The translations under genes and the position numbers were made by a program. DNA of 51,222 nt, from the NCBI GenBank assembly GCA_005776585.1, contig SXOX01000310.1, positions 1 through 51,222 on the forward strand, written 5' to 3'. This DNA is from Pseudomonadota bacterium (GTDB lineage Bacteria > Myxococcota_A > UBA9042 > GCA-2863065). Below the pieces are notes generated by a model that was not told the origin of the DNA, searched no databases, and was given only the letters and a program-made list of their open reading frames with translations. Below, one piece after another: positions 41,566 to 49,413 of the stretch. Each line of letters begins with the position of its first letter. Positions within the stretch are counted from its first letter, which is position 1.

Positions 41566-42924
41566 TCAGGGCGTGTACCGCACGCCGTCAATCTCGATGG
41601 CCTCACCCAGGGGACGTACCGTCACGCGCTCCGTCCGAGGCTCGGGCGCTCCGGGACCGGACGCCGTCTCCCGCACCTCTTTGTAGTCGAGCGCGAGGAA
41701 CGCCCCGTCGACCTTGAAGCGCCCGGTGCGGCTGAGCGTCTCCGAGCGGTCGCTGGGGGTGCGCTTCTGGACGAAGAAACCGCTCGACTTGAGGCGAAGG
41801 TCGTAGACGTATTCCGCGGTGCGACCCTTGAGGTCGCGATCGTAGAAGCGCGACAGGTCGCCGGCGCCGCTGGCCTCGACATCCTGGGCGGAGGCCAACG
41901 CGATGACGACGTCGGTCTTTCCGGCGAGCTTCTGTAGCTTCTTCGGGGCCGCGCTCATCGGCTTGAGCGCTACGTTGACGCCGACTCCGACTCCGCCGCC
42001 GAGCGTGTCGGCGATGGCCTTCCCTTGCGGCCGCGCCGTCTCTTGGTAGTAGACAGACGTCTCGGTCGGGGCCCCCTCGATCGGTCCTCCGTCGGTGACC
42101 AGGAATCGCGCCGACTTCTTGAGGTTCGCGCGCAGCTCGGCGACCGCGGTCGAAGCGACCTGATCGGCCGAGTAAACGACGATCGTGGCATAGCCGGTGA
42201 GCGTGCGAAAGCGGACGTCGTCGCGGAGCCCGGCAAAGTCCTCGTCGACGCGCGCGTCCTCGAGCTTGGCCTTGTGACCGAGCTCGCGGTGGACGAGCAG
42301 CGCGTGGATCGCCCGTTCGGCGTCCCCCGTCAGCGCGTAGGCGCAGGCGAGGTTGTAGCGCGCGAGCGTGCTCTGCGGCTCCGCGGCGAGCGCGTCGAGG
42401 TAGAGGCGGATGGCACCGGCATAGTCGCGCTTCTTGTGCAGCTTCACACCGTCGCCGTTGAGCCGCCGCGCCTCGAGCTTCTCGGCGTTGGTCGGACGCT
42501 TGGCGAGCGCGGCGCGCGTCGCGGCGTCGAGCACGGGGAGGCCGTCGGCGGTCGCCGTGGGAGCGGTCGGCGCGACGACCGGAGGCGGGGGCGGGGGCTC
42601 TGCGGCGTCGGGAGGCGGACTCGCCGTATCGGGGGATGGACTCGTCGCGTCGGGACCCGAGACCACGGGCGCGGGCGGCGCGACGGGCGACGGAGGTGCC
42701 GGCACGGCCTCCATGTCGTGGTCGAGCGATGGCTTGGGTGTCGCCTTGGCGACGACTCCGGTCACGCGCGCCTCGTCGGCGGACTCGACGGGCTTGGGCG
42801 GTGCCTTGGGGTACGTCTCGGGGGGATCGCCGTAGGGGAACGGGTTGGTCTCACGCGCGGGCTTGCACCCCGCGAGACCGGTTGCGCATGAGAGCACGAT
42901 GGCGACGACGCTCGAGGTCCGCAT
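41566..42924 (-). CDS. Pro-rich TPR lipoprotein, hypothetical
   Basis: The 452-residue product has a classic lipobox (CATGLAGC, Cys 20) and a disordered Pro/Ala/Asp linker to about residue 125, long enough to span the peptidoglycan. A TPR pair follows (about 155-210, AGAIRLYLDALAAEPQSTLARYNLACAYALTGD in two hairpins). The second half is alpha/beta with VVIALASAQDVEAS, and ends in strands (ERVTVRPLGEAIEIDGVRYTP). I do not recognise the C-terminal domain. The start is the ATG at 42924; the frame is open upstream across the divergent promoter but without a signal. It is transcribed away from the periplasmic TPR gene. Confidence 0.72.
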   Translation of the reverse strand: MRTSSVVAIVLSCATGLAGCKPARETNPFPYGDPPETYPKAPPKPVESADEARVTGVVAKATPKPSLDHDMEAVPAPPSPVAPPAPVVSGPDATSPSPDTASPPPDAAEPPPPPPVVAPTAPTATADGLPVLDAATRAALAKRPTNAEKLEARRLNGDGVKLHKKRDYAGAIRLYLDALAAEPQSTLARYNLACAYALTGDAERAIHALLVHRELGHKAKLEDARVDEDFAGLRDDVRFRTLTGYATIVVYSADQVASTAVAELRANLKKSARFLVTDGGPIEGAPTETSVYYQETARPQGKAIADTLGGGVGVGVNVALKPMSAAPKKLQKLAGKTDVVIALASAQDVEASGAGDLSRFYDRDLKGRTAEYVYDLRLKSSGFFVQKRTPSDRSETLSRTGRFKVDGAFLALDYKEVRETASGPGAPEPRTERVTVRPLGEAIEIDGVRYTP

Positions 42925-43002
42925 CTCGGTCGACCCTAGCGCGGTCGTGGCGCGCCGGCAACGTCCCGCGCCCATCCTCCCCCGTTGGCCCTGCGCGCGT
43001 TC

Positions 43003-43031
43003 TTGACACCCGCCAGCCCGGGCGTCATCGT
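43003..43031 (+). promoter_or_regulatory. Sigma-70-type promoter for the periplasmic TPR gene
   Basis: A perfect TTGACA (43003-43008) is followed after 17 bases by CATCGT (43026-43031, three of six). The predicted start near 43038 leaves a short leader holding GAGGT before the ATG at 43061. Confidence 0.45.
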
Positions 43032-43060
43032 ACCGCCACCATTCGACCGAGGTACAGCCC

Positions 43061-43999
43061 ATGACCGTGTTTCCCTCAGCCCTGACGTTCTCCAACTCCT
43101 CGCGCGCCCGTCTCGGCCGCGTCCTCGTGCTCGCGCTGCTGTTGGCGCTGCCCGTGGCGGCGCACGCCGACGATCCGCCGCCCGACGAGCTGTTCAAGCT
43201 CGGCAACGAGGCGTTCTCGAATCAGAGCTACGACAAGGCCATCGAGTACTACCAGAAGTGCGTGGAGAAGCGCGCGGACTTCAAGGAGGCCTGGTACAAC
43301 CTCGGTATCGCGTACGGCAGAAAGAAACAGTACGAGAAGGAGATCGAGGCCTACCAGAAGGCGGTGGAGGCCGACCCGAAGTACTCGAAGGCCCTCTACA
43401 ACCTGGCCATCGCCAACGAAGACAAGGGCGAAGAGGACAAGGCCATCGACTTCTACGAGAAGGTCATCGACGCCGAGCCCAAGGCGGTCGATGCGCGCAT
43501 CAACGTTGGCATCCTCTACGCCAAGAAGGGTCGGCTCGAGAAGGCCATCGCCGTGTACAAGAAGGCCATCGAGCTCGAGCCCGAGACGGCGGATGCGTGG
43601 TTCAACCTCGGCATCGCCTACGGCCGCCAGGCCGGCAAGGAGGCCGACAAGGCCGCAAAGGAGAAGCTCATCAAGCAGGAGATCGAGGCTTATCAGAAGG
43701 CAGTCGAGAAGAACAACCGCTACCACAAGGCCTGGTATAACCTCGCGATTGCGTTCAACAAGCTCGGCAACATCGACGAGGAGATCAAGGCCTACGTCAA
43801 GGCGGTCGAGATCAAGAAGGACTACCCACAGGCGCTGTTCAACCTCGCGTACGCGTATCAGGAGAAGAAGGACGCGGCCAACGCCATCAAGTGGTGGGAA
43901 GAGTACGTCAAGATCGCCGAGCCGCTCCCGACCGAGAAGAAGTTCGTCGACCAGGGCAAGCAGCAGCTCGAGGCCCTCAAGAAGGCCCAGGGTAACTGA
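43061..43999 (+). CDS. Periplasmic TPR protein
   Basis: The 312-residue protein has a signal peptide (a basic start, VLVLALLLALPVAAHA, cut before DDPPP near residue 37) and then about seven canonical TPR units covering nearly all the mature chain. Examples are AIEYYQKCVEKRADFKEAW, EIEAYQKAVEADPKYSKAL and AIAVYKKAIELEPETADAW. It is unusually Lys-rich for this window, so the repeats will present a basic groove. No enzymatic domain is present, so it should act as a soluble periplasmic adaptor; the partner is unknown. The next gene (DnaJ-like) starts 59 bases later. Confidence 0.85.
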   Translation: MTVFPSALTFSNSSRARLGRVLVLALLLALPVAAHADDPPPDELFKLGNEAFSNQSYDKAIEYYQKCVEKRADFKEAWYNLGIAYGRKKQYEKEIEAYQKAVEADPKYSKALYNLAIANEDKGEEDKAIDFYEKVIDAEPKAVDARINVGILYAKKGRLEKAIAVYKKAIELEPETADAWFNLGIAYGRQAGKEADKAAKEKLIKQEIEAYQKAVEKNNRYHKAWYNLAIAFNKLGNIDEEIKAYVKAVEIKKDYPQALFNLAYAYQEKKDAANAIKWWEEYVKIAEPLPTEKKFVDQGKQQLEALKKAQGN

Positions 44000-44058
44000 G
44001 ACGCTTCCGGCTCGACCGCGCCCCTTGGCACCTCGTCGTGCCGTCCTAAGTTGAGCCC

Positions 44059-45003
44059 ATGGCGCGAGACTACTACGACGTGTTGGGCGTGGCGCGAGAG
44101 GCCAGCGCGGACGACCTCAAGAAGGCGTACCGGAAGCTCGCCAAGAAGCTGCATCCCGACCACAACCCGAACAACCCCAAGGCCGAGGACGCCTTCAAGG
44201 AGCTGAGCGAGGCCTACGCCGTGCTGTCGGATGCCGAGGCGCGCGCGAAGTACGACCGCTACGGCAAGGACGGCTTCCGGCAGTACGTCAACACCGACGA
44301 CGTGTTCCGACACACGGACTTCCAGTCGATCTTTCGCGATCTGGGCTTCGGTGGGGCCGCTGGCGCTGGCGGGGGAGCGGGGGGCGGTGACTTCTTCAAC
44401 GTCTTCTTCGGCGGCGGCGGTCCCCAGGGCTTTGGCGCGCAGGGTGCGGACGGCGCGCGGGCGCGGACTCGCGGTCGACAGGCGCGGGGGCAGGACTTCG
44501 AGGTGACGCTCGACGTCGGCTTTCACGAAGCGGTCCTCGGAGGAGAGCGTGGTATCCGCTTTCAGCGTCCCGATGGCCTGAAGGAGCTCACCGTGCGCGT
44601 CCCGGCCGGAGTCGATACGGGGACGACCGTCAAGGTCCGGGGCGAGGGAATGCCCGCGCCGGTTCCCGGGGGCCATCCGGGCGATCTCATCCTCCGCATC
44701 CGCGTCGCGCCGCATCCGAGCCTGACGCGCGAGGGGACCAACCTGGTTGCCGCCGTGAACATCCCCCTCTCGACGCTCCTCCTCGGCGGAACCGTACGTG
44801 TCGCGACGCTGGACGGCGACAAGACGATTCGGGTCCCGCCGGGAACGCGCGCCAACGGTCAGCTGCGGCTGCGTGGCCTCGGTGTCCCTGCACGCGACGG
44901 CACGCGCGGCGACCTCTTGGCCACCCTGATCCCACACGTCCCGTCCGAGCTCTCCGCGGAGCAGCGCCGGCTCGTGGAGCAGCTCCGCGAGCTCGGTCTC
45001 TGA
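44059..45003 (+). CDS. DnaJ-family co-chaperone without zinc finger (CbpA-like)
   Basis: The 314-residue protein has an N-terminal J domain (residues 3-70) with HPD at 32-34, which stimulates the ATPase of DnaK. A Gly/Phe-rich linker follows ([20 protein letters not shown]), then two C-terminal substrate-binding beta domains ([15 protein letters not shown], then [19 protein letters not shown] and [13 protein letters not shown]). The four CxxCxGxG zinc repeats of DnaJ are absent, giving the type II (CbpA/DnaJB) plan and length. It heads a compact run with the DUF6599-like, FGE and kinase genes; the next gene starts with GTG right after its TGA. Confidence 0.9.
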   Translation: MARDYYDVLGVAREASADDLKKAYRKLAKKLHPDHNPNNPKAEDAFKELSEAYAVLSDAEARAKYDRYGKDGFRQYVNTDDVFRHTDFQSIFRDLGFGGAAGAGGGAGGGDFFNVFFGGGGPQGFGAQGADGARARTRGRQARGQDFEVTLDVGFHEAVLGGERGIRFQRPDGLKELTVRVPAGVDTGTTVKVRGEGMPAPVPGGHPGDLILRIRVAPHPSLTREGTNLVAAVNIPLSTLLLGGTVRVATLDGDKTIRVPPGTRANGQLRLRGLGVPARDGTRGDLLATLIPHVPSELSAEQRRLVEQLRELGL

Positions 45004-46374
45004 GTGCTCATCGGAATCCTCTTCATCGCCGCGATCGGCGCCGTCCTCGTCCTGATCACCACACGATCGTGGACCCATCGCGGCTTGGCCGTCCTCTCGA
45101 TCGCTCCGGTGCTGGTGTTCGGGCTCTGGCTCGAGCGTCGGTCGGCGACGGCGCGTGACGAGGGGTCGGAGGCACAGGCGGGAGAGTCCAAGGTCGGCGT
45201 GTTCGGCTCAGTCGAGGCCGAGCAGCGACTCGCGACGCCGAAGGCGCCGGCTGCGGCCAAGGGTTCGGGAGCCGATCTGGCGTCGGTGCTCGAGCGCGCC
45301 AAGTCGGTCCCGGGGCTCACCTGGCCCGAGCCCGGCACGCACTACACGCGCGAGAGCCTGTGGAATCGTATCGACGGTGCAGCGGAGTCCTATCGCAAGC
45401 GTGGCCTCCGCGGCTCGCTGTTTGCCACGGCACGGCTTGGCGAGGCCGACGTGGAGGTCGCACTCTTCGACCTGACGTCGCTCGACAACGCCAAGGCCCA
45501 GCTCACCGAGTCGATCACGGGCGCCGACACGACGCCGTTGCCCGCCACCGGGGACGCGGCGGTCACCTGGAAGGGCGGCGGTGAGGGTGTCCTCGGGCCG
45601 ATCTACGTGAGGGTCGTCGTCACCGGCGACGCACCCGGTCTGGACGCCGTCGCGAAGCACTTGCTCCACGCGCTCGCTGGGACCCTCGATTCGCCGAAAC
45701 CAGCCCCGGTGGCTCCTGCCGTTGCAGAGGACTCGCCTGCGGCGCTCTTGGAGACGACGCCGGAGGTCGTGGCCCGGCATGGCATTCGATCCGTCCGCGT
45801 CGCTACCGTAGGAGACTGCCGAGTGCGCACGGTCACGTTCAATGACGCGTTTGGCGCTGCCGCGTGGATCGACGTGATTCGACCTCATGACGCGCAGGCG
45901 CGGCCCGGCTTCGCCTTCAGCGCGACGGACGCGGCCGCCGAGGCACGCGGTGCGGTCGCGGTCTGGCTCACCGGGAAGGACGCGCTCGACCAGCTCTCGC
46001 GTCAACGCTGGGACGCGTCGACCTTGCCGGAGCAGAAGGCGCTGGGCGACGGCTTGACGCTCTCGGCCACGCTGGACGGCTGGAGCGGCATCGCCGCGCT
46101 GGGCCGCACGCTGGTTGGTCGGTCCACCGACGGCGGCGAGGTCTTCATTACGGCCATCTTGGACGCGCCGGGCGTGGCGCTGGATGCCCTCAAGGCGCGC
46201 TTCGAGGGCGCGACCCTCTCAGCAGACGGGCTCCTGATCGCGACTGATCCGTACCTGGGCACCATGGTCGCCCGCGTGGTCGGTGCGCGCGTGGTCGGCG
46301 CCTCGGGCTGGCCGTCAGTCGAGGCCGCGCAAGCGGAGGTGCGCAAGCGCGCCGAGGCTCTGGAGGCACCGTGA
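45004..46374 (+). CDS. Membrane-anchored DUF6599-like protein
   Basis: From GTG 45004, directly abutting the dnaJ-like stop, the 456-residue protein begins with two short TM segments (VLIGILFIAAIGAVLVLI and LAVLSIAPVLVFGLWL) and then a soluble part. Residues about 115-230 resemble DUF6599: RESLWNRIDGAAESYRKRGL, VEVALFDLTSLDNAKAQL, then GPIYVRVVVTG. A second, weaker copy may occupy 245-420 (AAWIDVIRPHDAQA, ITAILDAPGVALDALKARF). The function of DUF6599 is unknown to me. No strong ribosome-binding site is visible, so translation is probably coupled to the gene before. Its TGA overlaps the next GTG (GTGA). Confidence 0.7.
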   Translation: MLIGILFIAAIGAVLVLITTRSWTHRGLAVLSIAPVLVFGLWLERRSATARDEGSEAQAGESKVGVFGSVEAEQRLATPKAPAAAKGSGADLASVLERAKSVPGLTWPEPGTHYTRESLWNRIDGAAESYRKRGLRGSLFATARLGEADVEVALFDLTSLDNAKAQLTESITGADTTPLPATGDAAVTWKGGGEGVLGPIYVRVVVTGDAPGLDAVAKHLLHALAGTLDSPKPAPVAPAVAEDSPAALLETTPEVVARHGIRSVRVATVGDCRVRTVTFNDAFGAAAWIDVIRPHDAQARPGFAFSATDAAAEARGAVAVWLTGKDALDQLSRQRWDASTLPEQKALGDGLTLSATLDGWSGIAALGRTLVGRSTDGGEVFITAILDAPGVALDALKARFEGATLSADGLLIATDPYLGTMVARVVGARVVGASGWPSVEAAQAEVRKRAEALEAP

Positions 46375-47324
46375 CCGATCAGGCCGAGAGCGCGCGCTAC
46401 TGCGGTCAATGCGGGGAGCGCAACCCCGCAGTCAATCGGTTCTGTGTGGAGTGCGGAGCCCGCCTGCTGCGCTCGGACGAGCTCGACGCCGCGGGAGCCA
46501 TTGCTGACACCGTCGACGCGCGCCTCGCCGGCCTGGCGCAGCTTCCGGAACCGGCCATCGTCTGGCCCGACGATCTCCCGCGACAGATCACGGGGGCCGA
46601 TGGCGCGCTGCTGAGGCTCGTGCCGGGCGGCTTTTTTTGGATGGGCACGCGCGAGCGCAAGCCCAAGAAGAAGGACGAGCGCCCCTTTCACCTCGTGTGG
46701 CTCGACCCGTACTACCTGGACGAGCACCCGGTGACGATGGGCCAGTACGCTCGGTTTCTGAGCGCCTCGGGACACCGCAAGCCCGCATCATTCACGTCAC
46801 GCCGGCGCAGCCCGGACGACCCGGAGTGGGCGCGCCTGCCGGTCACGCAGGTCTCCTGGCAGGACGCCCAGGCCTACGCCAAGTGGGCACAGCGACGTTT
46901 GCCGACGGAGGCCGAGTGGGAGAAGGGCGCGCGGGGTGTCGATGGCCGCACCTACCCGTGGGGCGAGGAGCCACCGGATGGCCGCGCGGCGTTCGGGGAT
47001 GAGAGCGCGCTCCCGGACGCCACCGGGCGATTCCCGAACGGCGTCAGCCCGTACGGCATCCAAGACCTCGCAGGCACGGTGTGGGAGTGGTGCGAGGACG
47101 AGTACGACCAGGACTTCTACCCGCGCGGTCCGCCGCGGAATCCGTGCTGCCGCGATGCGCCGCACCCGCCGGAGGCCGACTATCGCGTGCTGCGCGGAGG
47201 CAGCGTCCAGAGCTCGGCGTTCTGCCTCCGCGCCACGTTCCGCGCATTCAACCTGGCCAAGATGACCTCCCCCGTCTACGGCTTCCGCTGCGCTGCGGAC
47301 GTCGCGCGCTACCGCCGCCCCTGA
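46371..47324 (+). CDS. Zinc-ribbon plus FGE-sulfatase (SUMF1-like) domain protein
   Basis: GTG 46371 opens a 317-residue protein. A zinc ribbon uses Cys 11, 14, 25 and 28 (CGQC, CVEC). Residues about 80-312 form an FGE-sulfatase domain: FFWMGTRER, LDEHPVTMGQYARFL, PVTQVSWQDAQAYAKWAQRRLPTEAEWEKGARG (broken here for length in the usual blocks), then LAGTVWEWCEDEYD, RVLRGGSVQSSAFCLRATF and GFRCA. True formylglycine-generating enzymes need a Cys pair in the GGS-loop zone; here only the Cys of AFCLR is near it, so sulfatase activation is doubtful. Domains of this type also bind ligands or accompany kinases. The kinase gene begins 37 bases downstream. Confidence 0.86.
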   Translation: MTDQAESARYCGQCGERNPAVNRFCVECGARLLRSDELDAAGAIADTVDARLAGLAQLPEPAIVWPDDLPRQITGADGALLRLVPGGFFWMGTRERKPKKKDERPFHLVWLDPYYLDEHPVTMGQYARFLSASGHRKPASFTSRRRSPDDPEWARLPVTQVSWQDAQAYAKWAQRRLPTEAEWEKGARGVDGRTYPWGEEPPDGRAAFGDESALPDATGRFPNGVSPYGIQDLAGTVWEWCEDEYDQDFYPRGPPRNPCCRDAPHPPEADYRVLRGGSVQSSAFCLRATFRAFNLAKMTSPVYGFRCAADVARYRRP

Positions 47325-47361
47325 ACTTGTCCACAGGCCGCGCGCACGTTACCTTCGGCCC

Positions 47362-48684
47362 GTGGCTCGTCAGCGCTACAAGATCCTGAAGAAGCTCGAC
47401 GCCGGTGGCATGGCCGAGGTGTACCTCGCGCGTGCGCACTCCGTCGGCGGAATCGAGAAGCAGGTCGCTATCAAGCGCGTGTTGCCGAGCCTCACGCGCA
47501 GCCAGCGCTTCGTAAACATGTTCCTCGACGAAGCGCGCCTCTCGATGGTGCTCTCGCACGCCAACATCGTGTCCGTCTTCGACGTCGGTCGCGCGGAGGG
47601 GACGTACTTCATCGTCATGGAGTACGTCGACGGCTATAACCTTCGGCGCATCTTTCAGCGCATGTCGGAGAAGGCCATCCGCCTGCCGGTCAACTTTGCG
47701 GCCTTCATCACGATGGAGATCTGCAAGGCGCTGGCCCACGCGCATGAGCAGCGGTCGCCGGAGGGACAGGCACTCGGCATCGTCCATCGCGACATCAGCC
47801 CGCCCAACGTGCTCATCTCCAAGTCCGGGGAGATCAAGATCACGGACTTCGGCCTTGCCAAGGCCGTCACGCAGCTCGAATTGACCGATCCGGGCATCGT
47901 GAAGGGCAAGTTCAGCTACCTCTCGCCCGAGGCGGCCAACGGCAAGCAGGTCGATGCGCGGGCCGATCTGTTTGCCACCGGGATCCTCATCTGGGAGATG
48001 CTCACCGGTCGCCGCCTCTTCCTCGGCAAGACGGACATGGAGACAGTCGAGCTCATCCGCAAGGCTGAGGTCCCGCCGGTCAGCCTCTTCAACAAGGAGG
48101 TGCCCCCGGAGCTGGAGAAGATCATCGAGAAGGCGTTGGCTCGGGACGTCAAGGCGCGATGGCAATCGGCGCGGGACCTCAGCGATGCGCTCGCGCGCTT
48201 CCTTTTTGGGAACAACCTCAAGGTCACCAATCACGACCTGGGCACCTTCCTGCGGGACCTGTTCACCGAGGAGGGCGAGAAGCTCCACGAGCCGACCGAC
48301 CGCATTGGGCAGCTCATCGACGAGGAGGTGCTCAATCTGTCGATGATGGGCCTCGTCAACACCACCGGGACACGACCCGATGGCGCGCGGCCGCTGAACG
48401 ACGCGGAGCTCGTGACGGGCTCGCCCAACGTGCGCGTCTCCGTGGCCGACATCTGGGGTGGCGACGTACCGCCGCCGGTCGCGCGACCGGAGCTGGCCGA
48501 TCTGCTGGAGGCCTATCGGCCGCGTGGGCCCGAGAGCGGCGCCCAGACCCACGCCAAGCGGCACGGTCGCAGCGGTGCCATCAGGCCGTGGCTCATGGCG
48601 TTCGTCGGCGTCGTGGTCGCGGTCGCGACGGGGAGCCTGGCCTACTGGCTCCTGACGGACTACGCGACCGCCTGGCTCGAATAG
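47362..48684 (+). CDS. Eukaryotic-type Ser/Thr protein kinase with C-terminal TM helix
   Basis: The 440-residue kinase (GTG start) has the full catalytic set: Gly loop GGMAEV (15-20), VAIKR with Lys 38, Glu 57 in DEARL, HRDISPPN (142-149) and DFG (162-164), then YLSPEAANG and DARADLFATGILIWEM. HRDISPPN is the common bacterial variant of H-R-D-L-K-P-x-N. After the kinase domain (about residue 270) comes a linker and one TM helix (about 413-434), with almost nothing beyond it, so the kinase faces the cytoplasm without an external sensor. It ends the DnaJ/DUF6599/FGE run; its stop is three bases from that of the facing barrel gene. Confidence 0.92.
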   Translation: MARQRYKILKKLDAGGMAEVYLARAHSVGGIEKQVAIKRVLPSLTRSQRFVNMFLDEARLSMVLSHANIVSVFDVGRAEGTYFIVMEYVDGYNLRRIFQRMSEKAIRLPVNFAAFITMEICKALAHAHEQRSPEGQALGIVHRDISPPNVLISKSGEIKITDFGLAKAVTQLELTDPGIVKGKFSYLSPEAANGKQVDARADLFATGILIWEMLTGRRLFLGKTDMETVELIRKAEVPPVSLFNKEVPPELEKIIEKALARDVKARWQSARDLSDALARFLFGNNLKVTNHDLGTFLRDLFTEEGEKLHEPTDRIGQLIDEEVLNLSMMGLVNTTGTRPDGARPLNDAELVTGSPNVRVSVADIWGGDVPPPVARPELADLLEAYRPRGPESGAQTHAKRHGRSGAIRPWLMAFVGVVVAVATGSLAYWLLTDYATAWLE

Positions 48685-48687
48685 CCG

Positions 48688-49329
48688 TCAGAAGTAGTAC
48701 GTAAATCCTGCCGAGCCAAACAGACCGCCTGCGCCGAGACCGATGCCGATCTCCTGCGGTCGCGAGGTCGTCCCCAGATCGTCATTGAAAAAGACGGCGC
48801 CCGTGGACGGCACGAAGACGAGCAGCAGCCCCATGGCGAGGTTGATGGAGAAGTTGTCCGAGAAGAAGAACTCGGCGACGAAGGGGATCTCGACATTGAT
48901 CTGCCAGGTGACATCGTCGGCCTCGGGCGTGACGCTCGAGCCCGTCGTGCTGATGGCGTCGCCCACGGCGACGGTAATCTGACTCTGAGTCGGAAGCGTG
49001 CGGATGCCGAAGTCGAGACGCGCCGCAATCGACAGATTGGCGTACCGGCTCTGGGCGAACGCGTAGTGGACGCCGAGCGCAGTGTAGATCTCGGTCAAGG
49101 CCCGCAGCTGCTGTCGATTGATGAGCGAGACGCCGATGGTGGCCTCGATGCCCACGTAGCGCGTCACCCAGTAGCGGAAGCTGGCACCCGAGACTCCGCC
49201 GAGGGTCATCACGTAGCCAAGGCCGAACTTGCCGTTCATGTCCTTGGCGGCCGCCGGGGTCGTGGGCACCGCGGTCCAAAAGAGGGCGGTGACGACCAGA
49301 AGCAGCACTGGCCGGGAGGCTCGCAGCAT
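48688..49329 (-). CDS. Predicted outer-membrane beta-barrel protein
   Basis: The 213-residue product has a signal sequence (PVLLLVVTALFWTAVPTTPAAA) and then repeated amphipathic strands (KFGLGYVMTLGGVSGASFRYWV, split by turns, NLSIAARLDFGI, FSINLAMGLLLVFVPST), ending GFTYYF with the terminal Phe expected for BAM-dependent barrels. Its function is unknown. The start is not certain: ATG 49329 gives the best signal peptide, but GTG 49338 has a better-placed GAGGG. It diverges from the Cys-rich lipoprotein gene, with 84 bases between the two starts. Confidence 0.7.
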   Translation of the reverse strand: MLRASRPVLLLVVTALFWTAVPTTPAAAKDMNGKFGLGYVMTLGGVSGASFRYWVTRYVGIEATIGVSLINRQQLRALTEIYTALGVHYAFAQSRYANLSIAARLDFGIRTLPTQSQITVAVGDAISTTGSSVTPEADDVTWQINVEIPFVAEFFFSDNFSINLAMGLLLVFVPSTGAVFFNDDLGTTSRPQEIGIGLGAGGLFGSAGFTYYF

Positions 49330-49413
49330 CTCGGGCACGGTACCCTCGCGCTCCCGCATTGGCAACCGACGGCGCGGACCGTAGAATCGCCCGACGCGGG
49401 AGGGGCGAGCCAG

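Noticed and set aside
46371..47324. Calling the FGE-domain gene a true formylglycine-generating enzyme
   Set aside because: The expected Cys pair in the active-site loop is not visible and no sulfatase gene is near.
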